Shown one piece after another: positions 53,124-64,000 of a stretch of 64,000 nucleotides of DNA. The notes under the pieces are model-generated. The model searched no databases. It worked only from the letters and a program-made list of their open reading frames with translations, and was not told the origin of the DNA. The DNA comes from Sycon ciliatum (lineage: Eukaryota; Porifera; Calcarea; Leucosolenida; Sycettidae). The stretch is taken from the NCBI RefSeq assembly GCF_964019385.1, contig NC_088653.1, positions 12,503,835-12,567,834 on the forward strand, in the 5' to 3' direction. Each line of letters starts with the position of its first letter. The first letter of the stretch is position 1. A program made the position numbers and the translations under genes.

Positions 53124-54839
53124 CATAAAGCCTCTTGTACGGGCAAAAGCAACACAATGATGAGAAACCAGGGTATGATAGGAACTGATAATATTAAAAA
53201 TAGTACACAGGTGTGGAAAATATGTCTCCGGAATGGCGAGAGTCACACTAAAACACAATGGTTTTAGATCCGGCTTTCAACCACTGCCAGCTCCCTGAGC
53301 TCGTTAGCTGGACGATGGTATGCCGACCGAGACCCACGGACACACATGACAGCGGACCGGAGCAGCGCGAAAGACAGCCTGCAGCGCACATATGCAACAT
53401 GGTGTGCATAGGGCATGCTGGAATCAGCCCTGGCAAGCAAGCCACAGAGGCGCTTAAGGAACCTTTCGCATTCAGGGGCGGCAACACCAGAAGTTGACAA
53501 CACCAGCGGGCTGAATGTGCCACGATCCACATTGAGGATTCGCTCTCCGTACTGCAGCTTCTTCTGGCGCTCGTGCTGAAGCAGTAGGGCATCCAGTGGT
53601 TGGGCTGAGTAGGACGCCGCATCAGGATGGAAGACGCGTACATCAAAGAAAGCATCCTGTGCTCGGGTCCAGAAGCCACGGGCACGGACATCAGCGCGGG
53701 CATCCTCGGCGGTGTTTGTCGATGCAGCCGTAAACACCTCTCCAGAGAGCGGGGCTAGCTGAGGCTCGATTGCCACTGCGTGGCAGACCTCCGTGAGTAG
53801 CTCCCCTACCATGTCACGAACTTCGTTATGGCGGATTGTGGGGAAGCCACCCCGGGGGCAACACATGGCATGAGCAGTGGAGAACAGAACTCCGCAGGCA
53901 CACTTCGTGGGGACATCGAGGAGAGGCCAGTCATACCGCAAGGCAAGGCCGTCCCTGAACTCCTGCTTCGAGAGGTGGAACCCATGTTCCTTGAGAGGAA
54001 GAGCAGTGAGCCAGGAAGAGGGGCCTTTGCGGGACAGCTCATCCATACGACGGGCCAAGGGGCGGTCCGCAGCTTCTCGGAGAGCAGCGAAAGAGGCAGC
54101 ACTAGCTTTCTTGGAGGACTTGGCAGCAGATGCTCTCTCACGGCGGGCTAGCTGATCCACAAAGTCGCAGGAATGATGCTGCCACTCTCGATCGTGCTGG
54201 TGGATGATCTCGTCAACCTGGCTGCTCGTGATGACTTGGGAAGCCTGCAGTTGGGAGGTAGCAATTTCTTTGAAGTATGGCAAACCGATTCCACCGAGCC
54301 GGCAAGGTAGCCGTAGAAGAGAGAGGTCATCCGCCGTGAATGTGCGTTTCCCTGTCAGAGCCGGAAGGAAGTGCTCCGTGACCGTGTCATCCAGGCGCTG
54401 CAGCTGTTCAGCTGAGAACTCCAGTGTACGAAGGAGATATGTCCATCGACCACGCAATCCGTGTGTGAGGGCGGCATACGCCGCATGAGGTTCGGTAGTG
54501 GCAATCTCGGACAGTCGCATAAGCTCCTGCTGCCAGTCTTGTACTTTCCCAGCTGTATAGCCAGCGATGAAATCCGGTGTCCCTATAGCGGCACCCAGGT
54601 AGCGTGCTCCATCCGTGACCACTTCAATGCCAGTTCCTGCAAAGACACTGTGGGCCAGGTTGAGCAGGTCAGGCTTGACGAGGAGGAGAGTCTTCGAGGC
54701 GTTGACATGGTAACCGTAAGGTTTCCCGGTCTCGTCCACATCATCCCACCAGCGTCGAAGGGCCCGTAGCTTGCCTGCACCACTTGAATCATCGGCATAC
54801 CACAATTGACGGATGTCGGCGTGGGTTGTGCGGAGGTGC
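53124..54839 (-). mobile_element. 5'-truncated LINE with restriction-like endonuclease end
   Basis: 1716 bases on the minus strand inside the 31-bp array. The words ccatatcttgt at 53113-53123 and 54840-54850 show an 11-base duplication, because the array phase repeats by 11 bases across the insertion. The coding part begins within RT, so the 5' end is missing. About 140 bases after the stop lead to a 3' end without poly-A. Confidence 0.85.
53264..54839 (-). CDS. LINE protein, C-terminal RT and endonuclease part
   Basis: About 525 residues are open, from the truncation point to the stop at 53264; the frame continues upstream only into satellite. Counting from 54874, the RT catalytic motif WYADDS lies at 25-30, followed by the palm/thumb part (YHVNASKTLLLVKP near 55-68; YLGAAIGTP near 92). 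A long helical part runs to about 320. A zinc cluster C325-x-C327 ... H335 ... C follows (CACGVLFSTAHAMCC), then IRHNEVRD near 347. The acidic pattern EDARADVRARGFW ... FFDVRVF at 391-416 resembles PD-(D/E)XK restriction-like endonucleases of R2-type LINEs. Similar RT proteins are common in cnidarians and sponges. The clade is inferred. Confidence 0.75.
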
Positions 54840-55871
54840 CCATATCTTGTACTCAGGGTAGCATGTAAAACCATATCTTGTACTCAGGGTAGCATGTAAA
54901 ACCATATCTTGTACTCAGGGTAGCATGTAAAACCATATCTTGTACTCAGGGTAGCATGTAAAACCATATCTTGTACTCAGGGTAGCATGTAAAACCATAT
55001 CTTGTACTCAGGGTAGCATGTAAAACCATATCTTGTACTCAGGGTAGCATGTAAAACCATATCTTGTACTCAGGGTAGCATGTAAAACCATATCTTGTAC
55101 TCAGGGTAGCATGTAAAACCATATCTTGTACTCAGGGTAGCATGTAAAACCATATCTTGTACTCAGGGTAGCATGTAAAACCATATCTTGTACTCAGGGT
55201 AGCATGTAAAACCATATCTTGTACTCAGGGTAGCATGTAAAACCATATCTTGTACTCAGGGTAGCATGTAAAACCATATCTTGTACTCAGGGTAGCATGT
55301 AAAACCATAATATCTTGTACTCAGGGTAGCATGTAAAACCATATCTTGTACTCAGGGTAGCATGTAAAACCATATCTTGTACTCAGGGTAGCATGTAAAA
55401 CCATATCTTGTACTCAGGGTAGCATGTAAAACCATATCTTGTACTCAGGGTAGCATGTAAAACCATAATATCTTGTACTCAGGGTAGCATGTAAAACCAT
55501 ATCTTGTACTCAGGGTAGCATGTAAAACCATATCTTGTACTCAGGGTAGCATGTAAAACCATATCTTGTACTCAGGGTAGCATGTAAAACCATATCTTGT
55601 ACTCAGGGTAGCATGTAAAACCATATCTTGTACTCAGGGTAGCATGTAAAACCATATCTTGTACTCAGGGTAGCATGTAAAACCATATCTTGTACTCAGG
55701 GTAGCATGTAAAACCATATCTTGTACTCAGGGTAGCATGTAAAACCATATCTTGTACTCAGGGTAGCATGTAAAACCATATCTTGTACTCAGGGTAGCAT
55801 GTAAAACCATATCTTGTACTCAGGGTAGCATGTAAAACCATATCTTGTACTCAGGGTAGCATGTAAAACCA
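54840..55871. repeat. 31-bp tandem repeat, U3 right part (about 33 units)
   Basis: Very uniform units; two carry a three-base gain (accataatatc) near 55309 and 55466, spaced about five units apart, a sign of block duplication. Confidence 0.95.
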
Positions 55872-55885
55872 TGCGAATACTTGGA

Positions 55886-56054
55886 CAGTAAAACCTGTCA
55901 AGGCGACCACTTGGATCCTGTCCTAGAAGACCACTGCAATCAGGACAAAGGCATGCTTTTTCCAGTAGATTAACCCTGGATAAGGCGACCACCTGGTGAC
56001 AGAGACCACATTTTAAAAGGTCCCTTGAGCGGTCGTGTTAGACAGGTTTCACTG
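55886..56054. mobile_element. MITE M1
   Basis: 169 bases, CAGTAAAACCTGTCAAGG to ACAGGTTTCACTG. Counterpart of 39798-39966, with the same GA left flank. Confidence 0.85.
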
Positions 56055-57028
56055 TACTTGTCATAGGCAACATGCCAGTCATAAAGTATGGGCATTGGTG
56101 TGAGTGTATTCTGCTACAACCAACTTCCGCTATAAAGAACGAATTCTTCTGCACAATGGTATTCGTTATATCAGGAGCCGAGTGGCAAGTGCTTTGTGAG
56201 TTTGTGTGACATTGCACAAGTACTGTAGCATGATTATGCAAAACGACCGATTGAGATGATAGATTTCTGTAACTGACGTCACAGAACAACAAGACCAAGC
56301 AAGACTAGTTTATATCTACTCGAGAAATCCATGATTTATTCAAAGTCACATGTCAGTGAATAATGGCAAGACTAGTTTATATCTACTCGAGAAATTCATG
56401 CTGCAGTTGGTCGGCGGGGGGGGGGGGGGGGGTATATATCGGTGTCCGGGGCAATAGGAGGATTGGCGGGTGGTGGTGTTAGCTCGTGCACACGTTGTGT
56501 GGTATGTTTCTGTGCGTTCTTGAATCCTGGTTTGACTGTATTGTTCAATGGTCTTGTCAGTATCGTCTTCGTCATACATCCGCCAGCTTCCTTCACAGCT
56601 GAGACTTTCAGCTCGTGCTTGCCTTGGTTGAGCTCACCTTCCCCCCACCCCCTTATGTTATTTCTATAGCTTAGAACCTTCCAAGTTGGAAGGCTGTTGG
56701 AGTGCGCATCCAAGACGTGCTAAAGCTGATTGGAAGTTAGTTGTAGAACTTCAGTACCGTTGGTCAGTGCAGTGTCGTGCAATTATTATTTTATCGCATA
56801 GTAAAGCTGATTACCAAGTTCATGAAAACCGGGTGGTGTTTGTGGACATTATATTTTGTACTAAATTATAGCCTGCCTTGCAGTTCATTGGTCCTTTTTC
56901 CTTCCTAAAAACAGTTACTGTATGTTCATGATGCAGACTGCAAGCATAGAGCTGGAGGTGAAAACACACTAACGCGGTCATTATCATTAATTTTACATGT
57001 AGCCATGTCATGGCCTACACTAGTAGTA
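56055..57028. other. Conserved upstream block of NLR3, with a deletion
   Basis: It matches U2 39967-41240, but the part equal to about 40290-40632 (46-bp unit and flanks) is missing. A word of about 35 bases (aagactagtttatatctact and onward) appears twice, at 56300 and 56370, near the junction. G run at 56414-56431. No gene is seen. Confidence 0.65.
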
Positions 57029-57760
57029 CCGTACTGCACTGGCAATATATGTTGCCGCAGTGAGGCCATGAAGCGTTACATTGGCACATGTTTGCCGCAC
57101 GCAGGGCGTTACATGCAAAGTCGCACAGGAGCCGTTACACAGGTTTCTATATTGCCGCAGTCCTTTTTTTGCTATTGCCGCATCATTTTTTTGCTTTTGC
57201 CGCATCATTTTTTCTTTTCATCCACATTGAAGGCACAGAAATTCAGTTGCTATACAACTGTTACAAACCCGACGGCAAAGGGCGACAACGATATCAATAG
57301 AAGACTGTATATTTTAACTATCAGAGTGATCTGTTCACAAAAAGATCATCAAAAAGAAAGTGACATTGGGGAAGAGCGCTTCCTCCAAAAACTACTGGCA
57401 CTCACAGTGTACAACATATTACAACATAATACTCATATTACAACATAATACTCATATTACTCTTCTTCGCAAAACGACCTCGGGAAAGAAGAAACCATTG
57501 AGATCGCCAACCACGGAATGATGCGCCTTCGAGTGTCAGGACTTCCTGCTGCGTCCAGTTTTGAACTTTTCACAACGCGGTACACGTGCTTTCACAGTTT
57601 TCAGCCTTTTTTTGCAGTGCAAACTGCAATGAAAAGATCGCCGCACCCCGCCGGACGAGCGTTACGAACTTGACGAAAATTTGTCGCATTAGCCTGGGTG
57701 CGCGTTACGCCGCACCCCCCTGCGTTACGCGTTACGCGGAAACATATATTGCCAGTACGG
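57029..57760. mobile_element. MITE M5, U3 copy (longer form)
   Basis: 732 bases, ends CCGTACTGCACTGGCAATA and CCGTACTGGCAATATATG (read inward), TA flanks within tagtagta. It has about 365 internal bases that the U2 copy lacks, with no transposase domain. U1 and U2 read tagtagtagacgc without insertion here. Confidence 0.85.
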
Positions 57761-58517
57761 TAGTAGACGCATGCCACGGCGAATATTTAAAATAATAGTT
57801 CGTGGAAGTAACAGTTGTTGGTGGAGCACAGCCACAGGAGACAAAATGCGCTTCATTCAAACACTCAGATCACCTATCCACGGCCAAAGCAGACAGCCGT
57901 ATCGTCTCGGTCGGGGACGCTCCACACGTGACACCATGACCATGATGACTGCAGTACTGCGATGTACAGGATGTAGACAACCACTTGGGAAGCACAGTCA
58001 GTAGAGTAGGCATGCACATCATGGTAGGGCGGTACGCAGTTACTGCCAGGACTGGATCCGAGTCGACACTAGTCACCATAGACCGAGTCCAGGAGGAGAC
58101 CGAGGCGAGGGGAGATCGAGGCAGCGAAGTAAAGACAGCTCACCGGCGCGGCCCCCACAACGGACAGCATGTAGACAGACTGCATACACTGACCTGTACC
58201 TGTACATGTAGTACAGTGACAGACTCAGTGTCAGTACGACAGTAGTCATTGCCATTGCATTGCCATTGGTACTACTACTATACTAGTACTAGTAGTGGCA
58301 GTGAGTGCGCTGCCAGGACCATGACCATTGTCATTGATGACGACTTGGTAGATCTTCCCAAAATCTACACGTAAAACCCTGCATGCACGGCAGCAGCAGA
58401 GGGACAGTCTAGACTATGTGGACAGTCTACATGCATTTACCGGTCTACGTTTACCACTACCAGGTCTACCAGGTCTACCAAGGCTCAACCGGACCAAACT
58501 ATGTTACAGTAGTACTA
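57761..58517. other. Conserved upstream block of NLR3, second part
   Basis: Matches U1 26440-27190 and U2 41250-41750 plus 42120-42390. TAC/TAG microsatellite at 58268-58292. No gene is recognised. Confidence 0.6.
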
Positions 58518-58621
58518 CATTGTTGGCAACTGAAATCCGATCCCCCTAGCGTCTCGGATCGTACGAATCGCTAACGCGCCTAGCGCACCGCTAGGGGGTC
58601 GGATTTCAGTTGCCAACACTG
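58518..58621. mobile_element. MITE M3 upstream of NLR3
   Basis: 104 bases, TA flanks, left end CATTGTTGGCAACTG and right end mirror CAGTGTTGGCAACTG. Its arms match more completely than in U1 and U2, where the left arm lost two bases (ggctgaaatc). Confidence 0.85.
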
Positions 58622-58905
58622 TACAAAAGTACAAGTACAAGCCGTAAAGGTCTGTGACCAAAACATTAGAATCATCATCAAGAGGCAAGACATCGTCTGA
58701 AAAGTCATTATTCAGGAAATGACTCAAGACGAACAGAGAGCTAGTCGCACTTTGCGCCATAGATCTATTCTAACGGCGATTCCGTGTTCAGCCTAAACAG
58801 AAGTCTTCCCTGGCCCGCAAACTATTTTGAGTTTGCTGGGCTAGGGGCTTTGCGACTGTCGTGTGCTCGCTGCCTTTCTCTAGTCACTCGATTGACCTCA
58901 GTGAA
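58622..58905 (+). promoter_or_regulatory. Proximal upstream region of NLR3
   Basis: Counterpart of 27299-27580. It carries a small gain (tctagt) near 58880, just before the ATG. Confidence 0.3.
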
Positions 58906-61900
58906 ATGGAGGAGAACCAAGGAAATATTGCTCGGAGTCGGACATCCAGCCATGGGATATCTCCCGACGAAGAACCACGGTCGTGTTCCTCTTCCCAGGC
59001 TCATCATTCTCCTGCCTCGGTGGATTGCCAAGCTGATGATCCTGCATCGTCGTGCTCATCGACGCCGCGGACAAGCGCAACGCCGGTATCGTTACCCGAT
59101 GGTGTGAAGAGGTTAGCTGAGATGCTGAAGAAGCGCTACGTAAGTGCTAAAGTACAGATTGGCAAGGGGATGGGTGTAAAACCGAATAGGCGAGCGCTGG
59201 ATAAGATCTTTGTGAATGTGGTTGTGATACCGCGCGAAGAACTGGCTTCGCTGAACGAACAAACTTTCTTCGGTTCCCAAAGCGATGTGCAGAAGTTGAG
59301 CCATGTGTTCTCGCGAGTCGCGGACAAAGTGCAGCACGTGCAACTGGCCAATATGTTTGACTTTGACGGGGAAGAACTTGATGAAGACGAATCAGTTCGT
59401 GTATTGGCTGTTGCATGTGCTGGCGCTGGCAAGACGACCATATTCTTGTTGAAAGGTCCTATGGACTGGGCAAGAGGTCTGATCTGGCATGAGTTTGACA
59501 TTGTGGGTGCATTGGCGCTGCGTGAACCCAGTGTTCAACACGCAAGTGATATAGTTGAGCTGCTACGCTTGAGGCAGCTTGGCATTGTCGATCCGAAGGA
59601 GCAAAATGAAATTGCATCCTACATCCATGCCAACCCGCGGCGTCTTTGTCTCGTATTCGATGGCTTAGATGAAATGGTTCTTGACGACTGTAGCGATTTT
59701 GTGCGTGGCATTATTTTCGGCAAGGAATTGAAAGGTGTGCGCTTGATTCTTACATCACGCCATTCGAAAGAAGTCATAAAACTGGCTCTCTCATGCCCAT
59801 TTGACCGTCGCGTAGAAGTGCTGGGATTCACCAAGGACAATGTGCACGAATATGTAAACAATGTCCTCCCGTGCGAGCCGGCCAGCAAATTGCTTGAACG
59901 CGTCAATTCTGATCCGAGTTTAGCGGCCATTATGCAAACGCCTTTCTTCACGGAGTCGACCTGCGACGTTTTCCGTACTTCTGGCTCTGTTCCTTCATCA
60001 CTGTTCGGCATCTTCATGTCTTTGATCCTGAGTATCGTTCGACAGAACACTGAGAGTGCGTATCCAGACTGGCCGTCCGTTCCTCGTATCTTGAAGGAGA
60101 GGATCCTGGAGTTGGGTCATTTTGCATTTCTGATGCTAGTTGGTAAGAAGGTGGTGTTCAGCGACCGTGACCTTGATGAACAGCAGGTGTCGAAGGAAAG
60201 TCGCTCACTTGGTCTTCTTGTGGCGTGCGAGTCACTGTCGTATCCATGCGTTGGTCAATGGCAGTTCAGCCATCTTTCGGTTCAAGAATGCCTTGCTTCC
60301 CAGTACATTGCAGCCACTGTTCCGGATGCGAGTGACGTTAAATTCCTCGTGAGGCAGGTGGGAGCTTTGACTGGTCACTTGAGCACTTTTTGGTGTCTGC
60401 TTGCATCACAACTGGTTGCAGACGCGAAGGAAGCCTTAATTGCAGCAATTCTCACTCAGCCTGTTTCGGACGAGCAGGATATTCGCAAGCTGAAGGCATG
60501 TGAAAGTGTGACTCGTTTCTTTCGCTCTTCCGAGGACGATCTTCTGCTGGTGACAGAGGTTCTGTGTGAACATCTCGACGATTCGGCCGTCCAGAGTCTG
60601 GCTGCTTGCGTTCTCACTGATCTACTAGCGGACGGTGTGAGTGTGTCTCAGGCTATCGAAGAAGTTCTTCCTCATTCTTTCGCTTCGTCATTGCAGGACT
60701 ACGTTCGCGCTCTTCTGCGGCTGTGGCGGCGCAAAGTACCCCGCGCTAGCATCAGAATGCTATCTACCGCCTTGAAACCTATCAATCCCTATGCATCAAC
60801 CCGCCTTCTTGAGTATTTCCATTCCAGACCATCCACATCCCTTGACTCCGACCAATTGGCCTTGCACTCGCAAGAAGAGAACTCAGTCATGACTACTTCG
60901 TTATCAGATTCAGTTTCGGCTGTGAACGAAGTTCTCACACCTGTTCGCCGTCAACTGCTGTTACTTGCTTGCCGTGTGTATGCGCAGCCTGGAACGGATA
61001 CAGGTGACGTGGCCAATGCTGCACATTCACCCTCGCCTGCTCTAGAGGCAGTCTTCTCACACTATGGCTGCAACTTTAGCAGGCTTTGCCTTTCTTCGGC
61101 GGATTGGTACCTTCTATCATCCGTGATTTCAGACCATCACAAGTCTATCGGCACTATCTCCCTTCGCGCCTGCCAGCTAGATGATCGTGCATTTGAGCTA
61201 CTGGCACCGGGACTTGTTCAGTGTCGTGGATTATGGGAAGTCGACATTTCATATAATGCACTAACAAACAATCTAGTGGCACTCATCTGTAACGTGATCC
61301 GCACGAACCGTTCAACTTTGCGCTCACTGAACATAGATGAACTGCAGATGTCCTCATTTGGATACGCACAGTTGGTACCGGCAATAGTTAGTTGTCACCG
61401 TATCACCCACTTGTACATTGGTCATGTTCAGTGCCAGGATATCACCACCAATATTCTCATATGCCTGGTCATCCTGGCGTCCTGCAAGCTGCTGCATAAC
61501 CCCGGTCTGTACTTTCATGTCGACGATGAAGGTCTGTCCATGCTGTACCCCCTCTTGGTGTCACGGAAACGCCTCGCATTGGAATTTCAATGTGCAGGGC
61601 TATCATCATCGGGTGTATCAGTGATCAGGCGTGTTATCACAGTGAACCATGGACACCTTGCAGGGTTAGTTCTGACTGGTCTGTCCGACATGCTCCTATT
61701 CACTCTGGCACCAAGCATAGTGTTGTGTAAAGCATTGAAAGTGCTGCGCGCGGGTAATGGCACTCTCACTTCCGAGTCGCTTCCTGTGCTTGCTAGTATT
61801 CTACTAGAATGCCCTCTTCTCCGTAGTCTTGGTGTCACTGACAGCACTGTATTCTGTCTTGAGAACGACGATGAGAGGAGTGGGCAGTTTGTCAGAGCTG

Positions 61901-62031
61901 TACGCAGGAGTGAGAAGTTGGAAATGCTTTTTATGCCCCGTCGAGAGTTTGTGAATGATCGCCTGGCCGGGCTGATTGCTAGTGTGGCTGCAGAAGTTAA
62001 GCGTGACCTGCGGATTGCGTACACTGCTTGA
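58906..62031 (+). CDS. NACHT-LRR (NLR) receptor, copy 3
   Basis: 1041 residues, one open frame, ATG in the same context as NLR1. P-loop CAGAGKTT, Walker B LVFDGLDE (with DEM where the others have DET), sensor-1 ILTSRH and the winged-helix HLSVQECLA motif are all kept, so ATP switching should be possible. By hand count it differs from NLR1 at about a dozen residues in the first 690 or so, but at about fifty in the last 330 or so. Examples of differing LRR strands are LKVLRAGNGTL, LRSLGVTDSTVF and LEMLFMPRREF, against LKVLSMQSCSL, LETLRVGDNTVF and LSTLIMPPREF in NLR1. It probably senses a different ligand with the same signalling core. No N-terminal death-fold or CARD is present in this exon. 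Confidence 0.92.
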   Translation: MEENQGNIARSRTSSHGISPDEEPRSCSSSQAHHSPASVDCQADDPASSCSSTPRTSATPVSLPDGVKRLAEMLKKRYVSAKVQIGKGMGVKPNRRALDKIFVNVVVIPREELASLNEQTFFGSQSDVQKLSHVFSRVADKVQHVQLANMFDFDGEELDEDESVRVLAVACAGAGKTTIFLLKGPMDWARGLIWHEFDIVGALALREPSVQHASDIVELLRLRQLGIVDPKEQNEIASYIHANPRRLCLVFDGLDEMVLDDCSDFVRGIIFGKELKGVRLILTSRHSKEVIKLALSCPFDRRVEVLGFTKDNVHEYVNNVLPCEPASKLLERVNSDPSLAAIMQTPFFTESTCDVFRTSGSVPSSLFGIFMSLILSIVRQNTESAYPDWPSVPRILKERILELGHFAFLMLVGKKVVFSDRDLDEQQVSKESRSLGLLVACESLSYPCVGQWQFSHLSVQECLASQYIAATVPDASDVKFLVRQVGALTGHLSTFWCLLASQLVADAKEALIAAILTQPVSDEQDIRKLKACESVTRFFRSSEDDLLLVTEVLCEHLDDSAVQSLAACVLTDLLADGVSVSQAIEEVLPHSFASSLQDYVRALLRLWRRKVPRASIRMLSTALKPINPYASTRLLEYFHSRPSTSLDSDQLALHSQEENSVMTTSLSDSVSAVNEVLTPVRRQLLLLACRVYAQPGTDTGDVANAAHSPSPALEAVFSHYGCNFSRLCLSSADWYLLSSVISDHHKSIGTISLRACQLDDRAFELLAPGLVQCRGLWEVDISYNALTNNLVALICNVIRTNRSTLRSLNIDELQMSSFGYAQLVPAIVSCHRITHLYIGHVQCQDITTNILICLVILASCKLLHNPGLYFHVDDEGLSMLYPLLVSRKRLALEFQCAGLSSSGVSVIRRVITVNHGHLAGLVLTGLSDMLLFTLAPSIVLCKALKVLRAGNGTLTSESLPVLASILLECPLLRSLGVTDSTVFCLENDDERSGQFVRAVRRSEKLEMLFMPRREFVNDRLAGLIASVAAEVKRDLRIAYTA

Positions 62032-62033
62032 TA

Positions 62034-62205
62034 CCATGCCAACCCTACCCTACAGTCTGGTGATGTGGAATGTAGACCATGCCAGCCCTACCCTACAGTC
62101 TGGTGGTGTGGAATGTAGACCATGCCAGCCCTACCCTACAGTCTGGTGATGTGGAATGTAGACCATACCAGCCCTACCCTACAGTCTGGTGATGTGTAAT
62201 GTAGG
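62034..62205. repeat. 43-bp tandem repeat after NLR3 (4 units)
   Basis: Four units that begin almost at the stop codon of NLR3. Confidence 0.92.
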
Positions 62206-62404
62206 CTGTAGGAGCACACAGACTGCACAGTATGTATATACATGTACATACTATACACTGAATGTACTGCATACACGTACATAGTACAGTATAGATAACA
62301 CATGTTAGTCATCTCTCAGCATGTAGTATTGTCTGCAGTACAGTTATGTACGGCAACTTGTCCACCATATCTCCTTTGCCCAGGTGGCCTGCATCCCGTA
62401 TGAC

Positions 62405-63225
<821 letters not shown>

Positions 63226-63276
63226 ATAGGGATTCACTGGCCAGAAAAAGCCACTTCAATTAGCTCAGTGGTGGAT
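63226..63276. repeat. Dispersed module before the satellite
   Basis: Copy of the module at 444, 31868 and 47247, with tagctcagtgg. Confidence 0.6.
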
Positions 63277-64000
63277 TCGCTGGCGCTGAACTTTACCGCG
63301 CTGTACTTTACCGCGCTTAATTGCTGGCGCTGTACTTTACCGCGCTGAGTCGCTGACGCTGTACTTTACCGCGCTGTACTTTACCGCGTTGTACATTACC
63401 GCGCTGAGTCCTTGGCGCTGTGCTTTACGGCGCTGTACTTTACCGTGCTGAGTCGCTGGCGCCGTACTTTACGGCGCTGCACTTTACCGCGCTGAGTCGC
63501 TGGCGCTGTACTTTACTGTGCTGTACTTTGCCGCGCTGAGTCGCTGGCTCTGTACTTTACCGTGCTGCACTTTATCACTCTGAGTCGCTGGCGCTGTGCT
63601 TTACCGCGCTGTACTTTAGCGTGCTGAGTCGCTGGCGCCGTACTTCACAGCGCTGCACTTTACCGCGCTGAGTCGCTGGCTCTGAACTTTACCGTGCGTC
63701 ACTTTATCACTCTGAGTCGCTGGCGCTGTACTTTACCGCGCTGTACTTTACCGCGCTGTACTTTACCGCGCTGTACTGTACCGCGCTGAGTCGCTGGAGC
63801 CGTAGTTTAGAGCAATGTTATTTACCGCGCTGAGTCGTTGGCGCTTTACTTTGCCGCGCTGTACTTTACCGCGCTGAGTCCGTTGCTCTGTACTTACCGC
63901 GCTGAGTTGCTGGCGGTGAACTTTATCGCGCTGAGTCACTGGCGCTGTACTTTACCGTGCTGTACTTTACCGTGCTGAGTCGCTGGCGCCGTACTTCACG
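63277..64000. repeat. 15-bp-based satellite, U3 (cut by window end)
   Basis: Same words as 31922-34118. Its order of variants is closer to the U2 array (for example gtgcgtcactttatcactc in both), which suggests U2 and U3 split more recently than U1. Confidence 0.93.

Noticed and set aside
53264-54874. Host gene on the minus strand
   Set aside because: The frame has the RT YADD motif, an abrupt 5' end in satellite and a target duplication; it is a LINE fragment.
28081-62031. Diversity-generating retroelement acting on the LRR codons
   Set aside because: No template repeat, no adenine-biased change pattern and no matching RT nearby. The reverse transcriptases here belong to LINEs or LTR elements. 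Gene conversion with selection explains the data better.

Overview
The window reads as repeat-dense nuclear DNA of an invertebrate animal, probably marine. The reasons are Ty3/gypsy and BEL/Pao retroelements, several MITE families, non-LTR retrotransposons, a tRNA-derived SINE, long satellites and intron-poor NACHT-LRR (NLR) immune-receptor genes in tandem. Expanded NLR sets of this kind are known from sponges, cnidarians and some deuterostomes; the sequence alone does not fix the phylum.

Layout. 1-22052 is an insertion-rich left flank. A G-rich minisatellite (alpha) is interrupted by a tRNA-Glu-like SINE, a Ty3/gypsy element on the minus strand (A, 563-8237) and a second Ty3/gypsy element on the plus strand (B, 9426-14431). 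A BEL/Pao element (C, 15871-22052, minus) follows. From about 22053 to the right edge the window is built of three copies of a segmental duplication (U1, U2, U3; NLR start codons 15,190 and 16,135 bases apart). Each unit runs: G-rich minisatellites, MITEs, a 31-bp tandem repeat, a conserved intergenic block, a small mariner-like MITE, the NLR gene, a 43-bp tandem repeat, a (CT)n tract, then a satellite based on a 15-bp word. U3 leaves the window inside that last satellite.

Genes. NLR1 (27581-30703) and NLR3 (58906-62031) are open single-exon NACHT-LRR genes. NLR2 (42771-46017) is a pseudogene with a 4-bp frameshift and a 107-bp retroposon carrying a stop. The NACHT halves of the copies are almost the same, but the LRR ends differ strongly, and the changes sit at the exposed x positions of the LxxLxL strands. 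This is the most notable biological signal here: a young NLR cluster with a homogenised switch module and a diversified sensor module.

Comparing the three units gives natural empty sites that date several insertions after the duplications: BEL element C, a TTAA-flanked foldback element, a MITE nested in a MITE, and one MITE family that entered U2 and U3 at different places. Many insertions lie inside tandem arrays. Apart from the NLRs and transposon genes I see no other convincing protein gene; the long Gly/Cys/Val, His/Pro/Thr, Ser/Leu or Lys/Gln/Arg frames are translations of simple repeats.
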